Source of the DNA: Anisakis pegreffii | Taxonomy: Eukaryota > Nematoda > Chromadorea > Rhabditida > Anisakidae | Assembly: GCA_035041965.1 (NCBI GenBank) | Contig: JAPYMA010000913.1 | Coordinates: forward strand, 62,001-126,000 | Direction: 5' to 3' | DNA length: 64,000 nt | In this document: one piece after another, positions 35,783 to 48,000 of the stretch | How positions within the stretch are numbered: position 1 is the stretch's first letter | Layout: every line of letters starts with the position of its first letter | Notes under the pieces: generated by a model | The model's input: only the letters and a program-made list of their open reading frames with translations | Database searches by the model: none | Told to the model about the DNA's origin: nothing | Position numbers and translations under genes: made by a program

Positions 35783-37282
35783 TCAATGACACGACTCAAT
35801 GTCATAGTCCATCCTTCCTAACACTATAATCTCGTCGTCATTGTCTGCTCTCTTCAAGAGCGTTGCATTGCGATACGCTGAAATACTGGCAATTGCTGGT
35901 TCTAGATCCAATGGTTCCGGTACACTTATGATTTTTGTACTCTTCTCGTCTGTCTCGAGACAATCGCCAGCCACAGTCAGCTGGCCACAATTATTCCAAC
36001 CCCATACATAGACATCACCATCTTGAGTCAAAGCAACACTATGCCAAGCACCACAGTCGATTTGCACAACTCGTAATACAACAAGCGCGTCAACCTGCTT
36101 CGGCATCTGCTCACTGCCCAGAGAACCGTGACCGAGTTCACCTCGAGTGCCAGTTCCAAACGAGAACACTTCACCTTCAGCATTCAGCAAGAGCACGTGA
36201 GCTCTGCCGGCTTTCATTTGAACAATTGCTTGTGATGTGCCAATTTGCAGCACATGCACAGTCTCTGAGGAGCCGTTCGATTCATTCCAATGCTGTGTTT
36301 CGTCAAATATACACCACAGAGAAGGTGCATCTGCACGAGAATTTAATGCTAAATAGCAACACGTATCAGTACAACACAATAAAGCTCTAGGAATTGCATT
36401 CTGGTTGAATTTCTTAATTTTGAGCTCTTCGATTACCAAAAGCTGATTTTCTTGACAATGCGATAGTTCAGGAGCGATTTCCTTAGGATAAGGAGGCGTT
36501 TTTTGCGGAGAATGATTGGGAACGGAAGCGATCCTTTCGGATGGCAAATCACCAGAAGGCTCTAAAGATGAAGGACTCGGTGAGCATGCTGATAAAACTG
36601 GGATACGACTGGGCTTATTGGCCGAATCATCAGATACTGTGGCGAGTTCGGATGTCGTCTCGTGAACAGGAGGTGCAGACAGACCAGAGGGTGTATGAAT
36701 AGAATTTGAAGAGTTGGATGAAGTTTTTTCTAGATGAGTTCGGTGTGCAGTAGAAGAAGGTTTCATACGTTCGACTGAAATAACAGCATCTACAATATGG
36801 AAGTGACGTTGGCCTTTGGTACAATTTGACCCAATGGCAACATCACAGATAACTTCGTCTACTTTCAGTGGTTTTTCTTGGCTATCGTCAAATGTCAAAC
36901 AATACAGCTGGCTATTATATCCATAAATGTGATCAAATCGAAAACGATAAACTCGTACGGATGGCTTCAAGGCCAAGAAGAATGCATAATTATGAGTCAA
37001 AGCCAAATCTTCAATAGCCACAAAATCGAGTGTGATGTGAATATTGTTTTGTAGAAGATAATTTTGAATATGGATTTCTGATGATATGGTAGTTTTTCCG
37101 TTTGGACAGTCTTCTAGTTCATTTGATTCTCGCCGAACATGTCGTTCAACAATGATCTTTCCAAAGTAAGTGAAACAAATTAGACGAGATGGGTTGCCCT
37201 CCTCTCCACACGCCGCTTCCTCTATATTCTTTGCAGTGCCAGACAAGCTCACGTTTTCTGAGAGTATTCGAGCGGTAGACAT
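35783..37282 (-). CDS. RCCD1: RCC1-domain protein, RCCD1-like
   Basis: A single 499-residue open exon. The C-terminal third holds RCC1-type beta-propeller blades: HVLLLNAEGEVFSFGTGTRG with ELGHGS, then CGAWHSVALTQDGDVYVWGW with NNCGQL. Spacing and the WGWN motif match vertebrate RCCD1, which partners the demethylase KDM8. Residues about 185-285 are Ser/Pro-rich and likely disordered; the N-terminal 170 residues are only weakly RCC1-like. The ATG lies 20 bases after an excellent acceptor (AATTTTCAG), so the mRNA may be trans-spliced there or joined to upstream exons, since the frame stays open back to the acceptor. A long intronless frame is unusual here. Same strand as SHPRH, 559 bp upstream of its start; co-transcription is possible but unproven. 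Confidence 0.8.
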   Translation of the reverse strand: MSTARILSENVSLSGTAKNIEEAACGEEGNPSRLICFTYFGKIIVERHVRRESNELEDCPNGKTTISSEIHIQNYLLQNNIHITLDFVAIEDLALTHNYAFFLALKPSVRVYRFRFDHIYGYNSQLYCLTFDDSQEKPLKVDEVICDVAIGSNCTKGQRHFHIVDAVISVERMKPSSTAHRTHLEKTSSNSSNSIHTPSGLSAPPVHETTSELATVSDDSANKPSRIPVLSACSPSPSSLEPSGDLPSERIASVPNHSPQKTPPYPKEIAPELSHCQENQLLVIEELKIKKFNQNAIPRALLCCTDTCCYLALNSRADAPSLWCIFDETQHWNESNGSSETVHVLQIGTSQAIVQMKAGRAHVLLLNAEGEVFSFGTGTRGELGHGSLGSEQMPKQVDALVVLRVVQIDCGAWHSVALTQDGDVYVWGWNNCGQLTVAGDCLETDEKSTKIISVPEPLDLEPAIASISAYRNATLLKRADNDDEIIVLGRMDYDIESCH

Positions 37283-39809
37283 CACCAGCCTTTTAGCAGA
37301 ATCTGAAAATTTAATGGCTCGATGAAGTACGGGAAATTTTCAATGTTATTATCCAGCTATGACAATCTGATTGTGAGATATCTGGAGACCAGTTTTGAGA
37401 CTGCATCATCACTTCAATTGCTTGCTAACTTCTCTAGAATCAGTTCCGTCAAAAATTTTTGATAGATTTCTTTGAGGAATGACCAGCTGTGAGCACAGAA
37501 TTCAATCCATTCATTCCCTATAGTATTTCGAAGGCGTCTGAAAAAATTTTCGCAATTTGAGTGGAGTAAATTTGGGTGAACTGAATGCCCATATCAGAAC
37601 TACTCTTGCAGTCTACATTGGTAATACCACCACTATAAAATGAAATTTGCATTTCGAACATCGACACTTCTATCCTCAAAATTTCGCTTCTAAAAAGGCG
37701 TCGTAATTCAGGTCTCCGTTGGAAACAACACATCAATCTGACAGGAAATAAATTCACCTGCAACCAGGAAACAAGAAAAATGGAAAATATGCATTAGTGC
37801 AGGAAAAAACATATTCCAAACTATATGGATTCATATTCCATTTATATTTGGAAACACTTATTGTTAGATAATTTCAAGATTGAAAACATCAACCAATGCT
37901 TATAGCTACGATATTGCAATATAACTGAAGAATATCAGGAAGATCAGCAGTACTATAATAATAACAAAAATAATGTTGATAATGATTAGAGCTTAGCAAT
38001 AATTGTCAGCCATTTGATTTCACTGCGAATAATTATTACCATCAACACATAACACACCGAAAAAAGCGATCTCGAAAATAAACAAGCATAATCGGTTATT
38101 GCCAACAGACGTTGGAGTGTTTACGCCACAACGAAATGAGAACATTTAGGGGAAGAAGCGAACACAACTGGAGGACGTGATTTAAAAATTCAATGAAAAT
38201 CAGTCTAGGGTAACGTACGTGCGGAAATTTTTTCGAGATAGGACTCTATTTTTGATAACAGCAAAATTTCAAGTTCTCTTCACTTTGCTCCACATTAACT
38301 CTTCACTAATATCGTCAAAGACTAAACTTTCATTTCAAAGCTTAAGATGTAAAGCCAGAAAAGCGTAAAGCTTATCTTCTAACGTGGATCAGAACGCGCA
38401 ACTACGCCTTATTGGAAACACTCCGCTCACCTAAAGAGCTTTCCGATCCTTCTACCACTTACATTGATCTCATCTCATTACCGGATCAACGGTATGACGA
38501 CACGCGCAATATTCTTTCTGCAACATACGAAAAATATGAAAGCAATGAAAAAAAAAGATCACGAATTGAGTTATTGCTCAACGGATTCAGATTAGTGATT
38601 CATAGAGGATCTGGAAATCCAGTAGTCCACTGTAGATGCATTGCATCTATACTCTTAACATCAAGTAATCTCAGAGCATCTCTTGGAATATTCTCTCAAA
38701 AACTTTGTGAATTTTCACTCTGAAAAAAAATGGATTACTTGCAAAGAGAATATTTCAAGTAATATTGCTTCTCGTATGCATTATGAGCAGGTTTTAATCT
38801 GATTTTGTGTCGGTCGATACGATATGAAGTTTGCAGGAAGCATTTGAACGCAGTCATACAGTAGCGTTAGTGTGATCATACAATCACGATTTGTGGTTTG
38901 CTAACAGAATTAGTTATACGAGAATTAGATCTGGATTATTACCGAATTTACGGCGATGACTGCTTAATAATATTGTTGATGTCGCGACGGAGAGCGAAAG
39001 AGAAGCGCGAGAGAGACGATTCGTAAGGGACACCAAAGTGATATGTGAAAACAACCTTAAATCTGTACTTAGCTGTATATGTATAAGATGTACACGGATA
39101 TCATGCGCTATCGAATCGGATGATGAAACTTGACTTTCGTATATCTCATTTGGAGGATCTCCTCCCTTTTCTGTTTGTATTATATGAATGCTTTGTGTTT
39201 CCATATATAATACAGTGTTAATACAAACTAAACGCCGAAAGTTGATGTGTTGATGTTATGACATTTATGGAACATACAGAATGTTAATGTCATGCGCATT
39301 TCGGATGGGAATCATCGACTCATTGTTTGCATGGACATCGTTCTTTACTCCATTCATTTTGTACTGTCTAATTTATTCATACGTTAATGAAATTCACATT
39401 TCACAATGTGTTTCCGTTGTCTGCCTTATATACCCGACGATAACTTGTCATCGCATTTCGTACGTTACAATGAACATGAAGGGGAATTTACACCTATGTC
39501 ACCTATTTACACCTATTTACCTTGTTTGTCTTGAAATTTCCTACTCCTGCTCCAAAACACCTCGAGAACGGGCCGATCATCACCATTGCGTAGCGGAGCA
39601 ACGCACTGAACGGACTGGTTTAATCGTTCGATTGCGCAGCATTCACTGGATTGTTTCCATTTCTATGGCTCATGTCTTTTCATTCTGAAATCTGCATGTG
39701 ATTGGCATGAAGTTATTGAGATAAAACCGCTCGAGATAGAACTGTAATGCGCCATTTGGCGGTGGCATTTATTCACTCACGGGTTACATGGAGCACAGCT
39801 AGATATGTG
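37283..39809. other. mostly featureless spacer with dispersed repeat P copy 2
   Basis: No supported gene. 38990-39195 (minus) is the second copy of the dispersed repeat at 14440-14640. The frame at 38412-38723 has no recognisable similarity. Possible upstream exons of the RCCD1 gene near 37.5-37.75 kb cannot be confirmed. Confidence 0.5.
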
Positions 39810-39882
39810 GGTCCCGTGGTGTAGTGGTTATCACGCCTGCTTCACACGCAGGAGGACGCCGGTTCGATCCCGGCCGGGATCA
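39810..39882 (+). tRNA. tRNA-Val (anticodon CAC)
   Basis: 73 nt with a complete cloverleaf. Acceptor strands GGTCCCG and CGGGATC pair (one G-U), discriminator A. The A-box region is TGGTGTAGTGG. Anticodon stem CCTGC/GCAGG encloses loop TTCACAC, anticodon CAC. T-arm contains GGTTCGATCC. No intron. It reads GUG valine codons. Confidence 0.97.
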
Positions 39883-39965
39883 TTTTTGCCTCAAATGATC
39901 TTTTGTGTTTGTTTCGTCACTGAATGAAACAATTGTTCCCTAAGATGTGCATGTCAGGTAGACAC

Positions 39966-40023
39966 CAAGCTGAAGTGATTATCACGCCTGATTCACACAT
40001 ACATGAGGCCGCCTCGATCATGA
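39966..40023 (+). pseudogene. decayed tRNA-Val-like copy
   Basis: About 90 bp after the intact tRNA, GTGATTATCACGCCTGATTC recalls its D and anticodon arms, followed by ACACATACATGAGG and a degraded T-arm. The acceptor stem and T-loop no longer pair. Probably a dead tandem duplicate. Confidence 0.7.
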
Positions 40024-40429
40024 TAAGAATCAAGTTTTGCAGTGAGCATTAAGACTGAACCAGGTACAAGTGCAAAATATTCAGTTTAGGCAAAAAACAT
40101 TTTCTGCCGCAAAATACGATTTATTGCAGTAAAATAAACCACACGAGTGAGAATGGAACAGTGATTGAAACACTAACAAAACATCGATGCTATCGGTGTT
40201 AGCGTAATGCAGCTACTTTCAATACAAATAAAATTGCTATCATTAAAAACGATAACGCAAATACTTTCAATACAAAACGTTTTCTTGATCACCCTATGAG
40301 GTCAGCAAAATGCTCGTCATTGTTACGACTCTGTTCAATGGATTGGTATCCGGCTGCATTGAATTATGCAAATTATCTGTGGCAACAGGCATTCACTATT
40401 GCTCGGTTGTGGAATATTTGATCAGCAAA

Positions 40430-40640
40430 TTGCTATGGATCTTGCTATGATCTCCGAAAATCGATAAACTCCTCCAAATCTTGCAAGTGCCGCTCGAAGA
40501 AAATTGAAAACGAATACTCTTTGGCCGCGACGAACAAATCGCTTCGCATTGTTCCAACGTTTGCGCAGGTGTATTTGTCGAAGATCCTTTCAAAACCACA
40601 TTCAAAAGCATCACCAATGCTGGTGTTGCCGACATCAAGA
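40430..40640 (-). pseudogene. inverted duplicate of the PAN-like exon
   Basis: Translates to a PAN/Apple-like segment (TPAQTLEQCEAICSSRP, then SGTCKIW) closely matching the plus-strand exon at 41.5-41.75 kb. One of the conserved cysteines (PTCIGF in the sister) is changed to PKSIRF. No companion exons were found downstream on this strand, so it is probably a broken copy. Confidence 0.65.
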
Positions 40641-41700
40641 GAGATCTGAACGTTTTGATGATGGTTTACATTGGTCATCGAGGTACCGTGGTTGTGAGAC
40701 CACTTGGTATCGTTGATTGTGAGATCACTTGATATCGTTTATGCTATTGTACCAGAGTAAGTTACCAGCGCGGACAACTATGAAGTTTTATCTTGAGAAA
40801 GAGCGATATCCATTTATCCTCAAGAGACAGTCGATCCGCTCGAATTGAGAAATTGATTCGTTTTAGCGCAGAGAAGCGCAGTTTTTATCTTCTATTGAGT
40901 AGCAGATCCGCTTTGACGTGGATAAAAAAAAAGAATAAATGGTGAATTTTTCTTCCACAATTGATGTGAATGATCAAAAGCGAAAGCTTTATTATCAAAC
41001 TACAGTTGTTAGTGTCTTTAAGTGATTTCAATCTCAAGCCCAAACAGATTACAAAGTGAAATGAGAAGCATTAATAAGCGAGATTTACGTCTCCTTGACG
41101 TTGTCATGCAACCGAGATTGAAATCACTTAAAGGCACTAACAGCTGCAGTTTGCTAACCAAGCTCTGCCGCTTTTAATCTTTGTCATCAATTGTGGAAGA
41201 AAAATTAATCATCTATTCTTCATTCTTCATCTTCGTCAAGGCGGATCCACTACTGAATAGAAGATAAAAGCTGCGCTTCGGTGCGCTAAAACGAATCAAT
41301 TTCTCAATTTGAGCGGATTGACTGTCTCTTGAGGGTGAGTGGATATCACTGTTTCTTAACATGAAATTTCGTAACTGTTCGCATTTTTGCTCATTACTCG
41401 TTTTCGTACATCATTATATCAGATGCTCGAATCAACGATACCAAGTGGTTTCACAACCACCTACCTCGATGACCAATGTAAACCACCATTAGAACTTTCA
41501 GATCTTCTCTGATGTCAGCAACACCAGCATTTGTGATGGTTTTGAATGCGTTTTTGACAGGACATTATAGAAGTACACCTGCGCAAACGTTGGAACAATG
41601 CGAAGCGATTTGTACGTTGCAGCCAACGTGTATTGGTTTCCAATTTAATACGAGCGGCACTTGCAACACTTGGAAGAGTTCAACGAGCGGCAGCGCTATA
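40450..41700. repeat. large imperfect palindrome (~600-bp arms)
   Basis: Left arm about 40450-41035 and right arm about 41105-41700 are reverse complements at roughly 80% by eye, with about 70 bp between. Matching blocks include ACGATACCAAGTGGTTTCAC against its complement near 40700, and the GAGATTGAAATCACTTAA block on either side of the centre. The arms carry opposed copies of the same cysteine-rich exon. Confidence 0.9.
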
Positions 41701-44339
41701 AACCTGGACACAGATCAACCGCTCTATGTTCGCAATACACCGGAAATATTGGAAAAAGTGGGCCTACAAGCAATCCTTATATTACTATAGAATCAATAAC
41801 GTTAAGTATTCATACAATTTTGGACAATGTCACGATATAGATAAAATGAAAACCACGGTACCTCGAACAAACTCATACGGGATTTGATAGAATCACTTGT
41901 TATGTATGAAAAGACATCCATGGTAACTGTCGCAAAATCGTGAATTTAAGCCCGGTCAATATTTCCGCTTGAAACCCTTGTCGTTCGTTAGCATTCAACT
42001 TGCATTGGTTCCATCGGTAAGAATTCCATTGCGCAAAAATCCTCTATGTGAGCGCCTACTCATAATCTTTAATTCAAACCGATTCCTACTTGTCTGACTA
42101 CCCTCCCATTTCAATTGCGCGAGGTGAAATGTGTGAAAAATTTTACGTCCTAACATCATTTTGTGGTGTTCAGTGAATCATTCAAACAGTTTATTAAAAT
42201 CAGGTGAAAACAGTGTTGAGATGCTCTTATACGACTCTGCCGAAAGGAATGCATATTGTGTCAACTAAAACGGCGCCAGCCATCCAGAGCAGTCTTCAAG
42301 AATGCGGTGAAAAGGCATGCAATCAGGGATCTGAAGCGTTCAGCTACCTGGATCAGTCTGGTGGTTCCGATAGCAGCGGTACTTGCACGATTTACAAATC
42401 CGTAGACGCAGTATGTAATTTCTACAATTACACGGATAACTCAGGTGTTCAATACTATTATGAATCGATCCCAATGCTTGGACAATGCATGTCGGACGGA
42501 CCAAAATCAGGTAAATTATTGTTACAATCGTTCTATCATTGGGTGGAATACTCAGCAACACCAACGACTAATAATAGTCATCTCAATCCAGCCTGTCAGG
42601 TGAGTGTTAGATTACAAATCTTGATGCTCGAAGCGGCGATGTTTATGAGGCGCTGTGTTGCGGTCTCAGGTTACTTAGCTGAGCAGTGTATGACTTCATG
42701 ATTTCTTCTTGTGCCTTTTGGTGTCAGTGATGCGAACGTGTGTGGATGTGACGACCATCGATTCCAGAAAAGCATTCCTTATACCACCACAACTTCCATT
42801 TCAGGTCCTTTGAAAGCATGCAAAAACCCAGAACCCTCCTCATCTGTTCACTGTTCGGTTCGTGCCCAGCAAGGTATCACCCTGTACACGTTTAAAACGG
42901 TGAGTGCTTCGATAAAATTTGGGCTTTAAACGAAAATTCTTTACTAATAGTAAGATGTCGCCATATTCCAGTGATTAAGGTGTGTACTGAACTGACTATG
43001 AATTGAATTTCATTGCAGATGAGCGAGGCATACTGTACAGAGCATCAACTTCCAGATCCGTGTGGATGTATAGCGGCGTCTGTTCAAGACGTATGCCCTA
43101 TGCCCACCCTCCTCATTCTTACATCTAAAGCGCAATTGCTGACGGTCGTTAGTGAGTGGCTTGAACGACGTGTTCTCTGAAACAGAATTATCGTTGTTGT
43201 TGTTTTTTTTTGTAAATCCCAGGCGCTCAAGATGCGAAAGGCATCGACGACGCAAAAATTTGAAGTGACACTGAGTAGAGAGATGTTTGTACACAGGCGA
43301 ATGGAACAGGAATATTTTTGCAGGCTTGATTCAGCTCTACGATAAGCTAGTCCCACCCAAACAACCAGATCTGCGTAAATTTGTTACCGGCCTTGATTGT
43401 TCCACTCCACCAATATGGTCTGATGGTGAGACATATAGTGTTGACAATGACTTCTGGCCCAACTTTCCGGATAATTCGGATGTGCCTTGTAATTCGGAAT
43501 CGCCAGTGTCTATGGCAGTGTTCATGAACCCAACGAATGGTACATGATCAAGTTGGATACTTTCAATGCCTGTTAATAGATTCTTGTCGAGAAAATTTTG
43601 ATCGTTCTTCTCGCATCTGTCCTCTTTTCCTCACTTTTCTCTTCTTATTTTTTGTTTCCCTGCATTATCCAGCATTAAACGGCATATATAAATCATCATA
43701 CCATTATAAACCGAATGTAAACACTTGGAAAATATGATGGGAGTAGCCCAAAAAAGGATGGAAAGGTTGATGGTAGCGATTAAATTACGGGATAGGAAAC
43801 CGAATGAATGGTTGAGAGGGGTAACGAATGTTAAAGACTTTTTAAAATGTGCAAGGGAAAGGAAAATTAAGTGGGCAAGAAAAATTGCAACAGTGGACAA
43901 TAACAACTGGGCGAAGAGGTGCACAGAGTGGCAACCTAGAATCGGAAAAAGAAGTCAGTCGAAGTCGACCGAAAATGAGATGGCGAGACAATATTTGCAA
44001 AATAGCGAAATAGGTCAAACATGGATGAGAAGAGCAGTGAACTGTGATAATAGTGATAAATGGAGTGATGACTTGAAGAGGCTTATGTACGAAAGGTACA
44101 ATAATAGCTGAGTAAATAAATAAATAAATAAAGTAAACACTTTCGCAAACGAAAAGCATGATTCCAGGTCAACCAATAGTGGCCAACTGCACAGCTGTGT
44201 ACGACGTAGTACTTTATATGTACGACTGTGTAAGTAAATGTCATTTAGAAACAATTTTAGGTAATGAAATGCGGGCTGTTTGGATTTATCTACCTTATTG
44301 TTTCAGGACAATTGTACGTTCGCTATAGACAATGTGTAG
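41512..44339 (+). CDS. secreted cysteine-rich protein with PAN/Apple-like segments
   Basis: Exon 41512-41756 carries TPAQTLEQCEAIC with PTCIGFQF and SGTCNTW, a pattern typical of PAN/Apple domains. Exon 42204-42510 has a second Cys-rich segment (LQECGEKACNQGSEAFSY, GTCTIY). Further exons: 42556-42599, about 42730-42900, about 43019-43090, 43324-43539 (LDCSTPPIWSDGETYSV), 44168-44229 and 44307-44339 (ends TFAIDNV, stop). Phases agree for the last three exons; the joins at 42.6-43.3 kb are uncertain and the 5' end, including any signal peptide, was not found. The intron before 44168 carries an RTE fragment. PAN domains bind proteins or carbohydrates; the function of this protein is unknown. Confidence 0.6.
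43727..44132 (+). mobile_element. 5'-truncated RTE-like LINE, second family
   Basis: Open frame to 44111 resembling the C-terminal part of an RTE-type reverse transcriptase (RMERLMVAIKLRDRKPNEW, KIKWARKIATVDNNNW). It is followed by an A-rich (TAAA)n tail. Target duplication GTAAACACTT lies at 43717-43726 and 44133-44142. It differs from the 18.1-kb family in both sequence and tail. Confidence 0.9.
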
Positions 44340-45011
44340 AGAAAGATGGTGTTGTATGCAGTACTGTTTCATCGAATATGACAACATTTATCGGCGTGAT
44401 TCTTACTTTGAATAAACTTTTGCTCTCTGTTCCTTTGTAAAGCATATGGCTGGCACAGTTCAGGAGCGGTAATTTCAGCGAACTTGTGTTTGAGGCTTTC
44501 TTCATTGAGCCTGAGGGCAGGACCTTCACAGGGCCGAGCAGGAGGTTAAGCAGACAATGAATTCCCAGTCTCGATACTGCAACCTTTAGAGTCGTTGGTA
44601 AATGCAGTGATGTGCACTCGAATACAACGACATTTACTAACGATAAGATGACATTCTAACGCTTATCGTGAATAAACCTTGGATCTGTTTGCATTCGTAG
44701 CTAGTGTTTGCATGGGATCTCGAGAATCCCGAATCCAGCCTTCTGCGCTCCAACCCTGTTCCCACGACACATGTTTCCGGGATTCACGGGACTCGCGGGA
44801 ATCATACGGCAAGTCATTTTGCGCGAATTTGATTGTCGAACAACTGCTGTCTCCAATCATCACCACTACATATTTAGAGTCGTTCACCGGAATTTATTTC
44901 GGAACATATTTTTCCTTACATAATTCCACCGGATACGATGTGAAATCTAAATGATCAATCAAGCAATTGGTGAAATCATAAAATTCTCATAATCACAACC
45001 GCGTCAGTGAT
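44340..45011. other. spacer between convergent genes; no gene seen
   Basis: Contains an ORF-like stretch at 44663-44954 rich in GATTC/CGCGGGA repeats but with no recognisable product. Confidence 0.5.
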
Positions 45012-48000
45012 CTAGTTATCGACAGTGGGATATATCTGACAGATGAACGGAACTCTGTCATATTGTCTCAGTTTATTTGACCAATACGCGAAACCAGCCG
45101 CACCGTTATTGGCATTTGTCGTTGTTTGCAAGAACACGTACTGGAAGCCAGAAGAGGGTTTATAGAGCATATTCACTGAGCCTGAAATGACCCGTCAACC
45201 AGAGGAGCATGAAAAGTACAGCGGAATTTTATTCCGTAAAAGATCAGCTGATCACTTGTTACTTACACATCGAGCGGTTGTTTTGTTGATCGCGGTTAGC
45301 GATCGGCGGAATGTTTATTTTGTAGAGTTATGAATATTTATCGGATTGGTATTTAGCTACGTTTAATTGTGCAAAGTATTCACGGCAACTAATTAAATAC
45401 TCGGTTGTGCTCACTTGGCCTGCTCGCCTAGCCAACGGGGTGGCTGAAATCAAGGCTAAAACAATGCGCACGGAAACGCGAGCATTGTGGCCAGCGACGT
45501 TACAAACGTTTGATAGCCTGGCCAATTCAGGTAATCCAGGTAAAAAAAGATCAGCTACGAGCCAACGCTTGGAGTGGGGAGATGTTATCCAATCACATTC
45601 CAAAATTCACTGACGGACACTGATTCATCTAATTCGCAGCATCTCTCTTGGAAAGCTGTACCATGAAGATGAGAAAAGCGTTAAGCTTTGGCCTAAGAGA
45701 GCGTCAAAGTTTAGTTATAATAGAAGAGTTCACGAACCTCCTTTTTCCGCATACCAACGATAGTAGTCGGTCGCTGTGCCGTCAGTCCATGCCCACTGTC
45801 CGTTGACATACTGGAGCCCGATCAAGAAAGGACCCCATTGCTCCAGTTCTCCTCGAGGTTGATTGTACTGATATTGCATCATATGCCTTGCCATTTCTTA
45901 AAGTTCACTGCTATTTCATTCACTTCAAAACAATCAGTTAGGTGATTTGGAGCATGTGAGTCTTCAAGCAACTTCAAGCGTCATCATAAATCCCTATTTT
46001 CTTCGGGACCCAAACGTTCTCAACCAATCAACGACGATGCTGTCCAGGAGCTGTCCTGGAACGATATGCTCCTCCCTACTCTTCAACTAGGAGATCGAGA
46101 ACGCCAAATTGGAAGCCTACAAGTGTTTTAGTGCTCAGTTCCGATTAAGTCTTCATCGCACGTGTCTATTATTCATATTCATTGAGGCATTCTAATGAAT
46201 ATCCACACCAGAACTTCTTCTGGCTATTGAGCCAGAACCCAACAAGGGGAGCTTACTAAAACCTGGTGAGTAGTAGCGCAAAATGATTATTGGGCTAACT
46301 TGCTAGATATGTATTCACACGATCGTTGTGTATGGATGGTAGGTGTCCTCCTTCTCTCATGCACGCAGCTTCGGCTTCTGGTGGTGTGAGTGGCTGCATG
46401 AATGCCTGAACGGAAGCGCTAATTAGAGTCGAGTTCTTTTTGAGACATTAACTGAGCAACAACGACTTGAGGACAAGCGTACCTTATAGCATGTGCTACC
46501 GATAAGTGTGTAGTTCTCTGGACAGACAAGAATATCACCTGAAGAAAAAAAATTGTCGCGACTAGCGCGAAAAGTCAGCATTACAAAGAAGATAGTACTT
46601 AAATCAAATAGAAATGCTTGAGCAATGGGCCGATAGTGTAGTGGTGTAACGATGCTGGGCTTTGAGGATCCGACGATCTGTTCAGAAGGCATGAATTCGA
46701 TTCAGAACGCGTCGGTCCAACATCTTTCACAAACTTAGATCTCATTCAAGAGATAATCAAGAGGGCTTAGTTTCGACAAAAGTGTTACATTGTGAAAAAT
46801 GCTTCAGCATGCAAGCTCCAGTCATTGCGGATTAAATGTGGATCAAATGTTCAATGTAATCCGTCCAATTTGATAAGGTTAGCGGTTTAATTTGTACAGA
46901 ATCTAGTGAACTATTCTGATGAACCTATTGTTTTATCGTGAGTGTGTGCTGAGCAGAATTTTCGTCTTATGTGAAAAATATTCTCACTATCAGTATATGA
47001 AATCTTGCATGGAACTGCTTCGCCATTAAGTGAATCCAAGGTGGAACCATATCTAGATTGCAGATAGGCTTAGCCAGTGACCGACTCATTTCGCGACAAA
47101 AACTACCATATCGGAGTGAGAAGAGCTGGTGAGAGCAACTTTTGGCTAAGATTGAACCTACGATATTCGCACAGCAGTGGGAAGTGTTGTTGCTCGCCAT
47201 TTGCGTCGTTGAAGCCAAGCGTTGCCGAATCCAAATGCTCCAACGTTACAATATTCTCCGGTGGAGCCTCACCAGCGTTGTTTGGCTCACCGTTCAGCCA
47301 CAGATCAGCGTTCAGTTCACCCTTGAAATGATCGACATCTTATGATACATGATGCGAAAGGTTTTCACTGCATTGCGATATCACGCACTCACAAAGAGGG
47401 ATGATCATGCCAGAATGGTCAATGATTCATAATCTCCCTCCAGATCTTCTTTATCAGCATTCAAAATATTTGGCAGCAAGGATTCGAACTGTTTGAACGC
47501 AATTCAAGGATTCATACATACTGGGCGAAAATGATCAAATGAATATGTCACTGACAATGAGAGTCTCAAACCATTCCACTGAGAACACCATATGGAAGCC
47601 AGGTAACTGTTTACTTCTGTAAGTCTATATTTCCACTCTCTGTCAACTGGTCAAATGCTGGTTATTTAAAAGATTTGACTCAAGCACGAGCTGATCAGTG
47701 TGGCTGACCTGTTTTTCACCATTCGCATCAATATAGAACCAGTTCTTGTGATGTTCAGGGTCCTGATAGGTGCACAAGCGATCGCCGCAGTTCGATGGAG
47801 GATCCTCTTTGGCACCAATGAAGTATCGTCCACGTGGCTGCACTCAACACTATTATTCAACAATTCCACTCTGAGAAGTTTTCACCACAACACAAGTCAG
47901 CATTCAATTTGAAATGTTGGCTTTCGGATTTAGAAGACTGTCCAGGACAGATAGTGCTAACTCAAAGTGGCTGTGTCAGAACGAGATTAAGCCCTGAATT

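Noticed and set aside
43137..43356. Minus frames at 43.0-43.4 kb
   Set aside because: They overlap plus-strand exons of the PAN-like gene that have better splice signals and cysteine patterns.
46627..46718. Functional tRNA-Ser gene
   Set aside because: The T-arm and anticodon-stem pairing are imperfect and the sequence is embedded in a repeated inverted-ended element with a second copy; treated as a mobile-element component.
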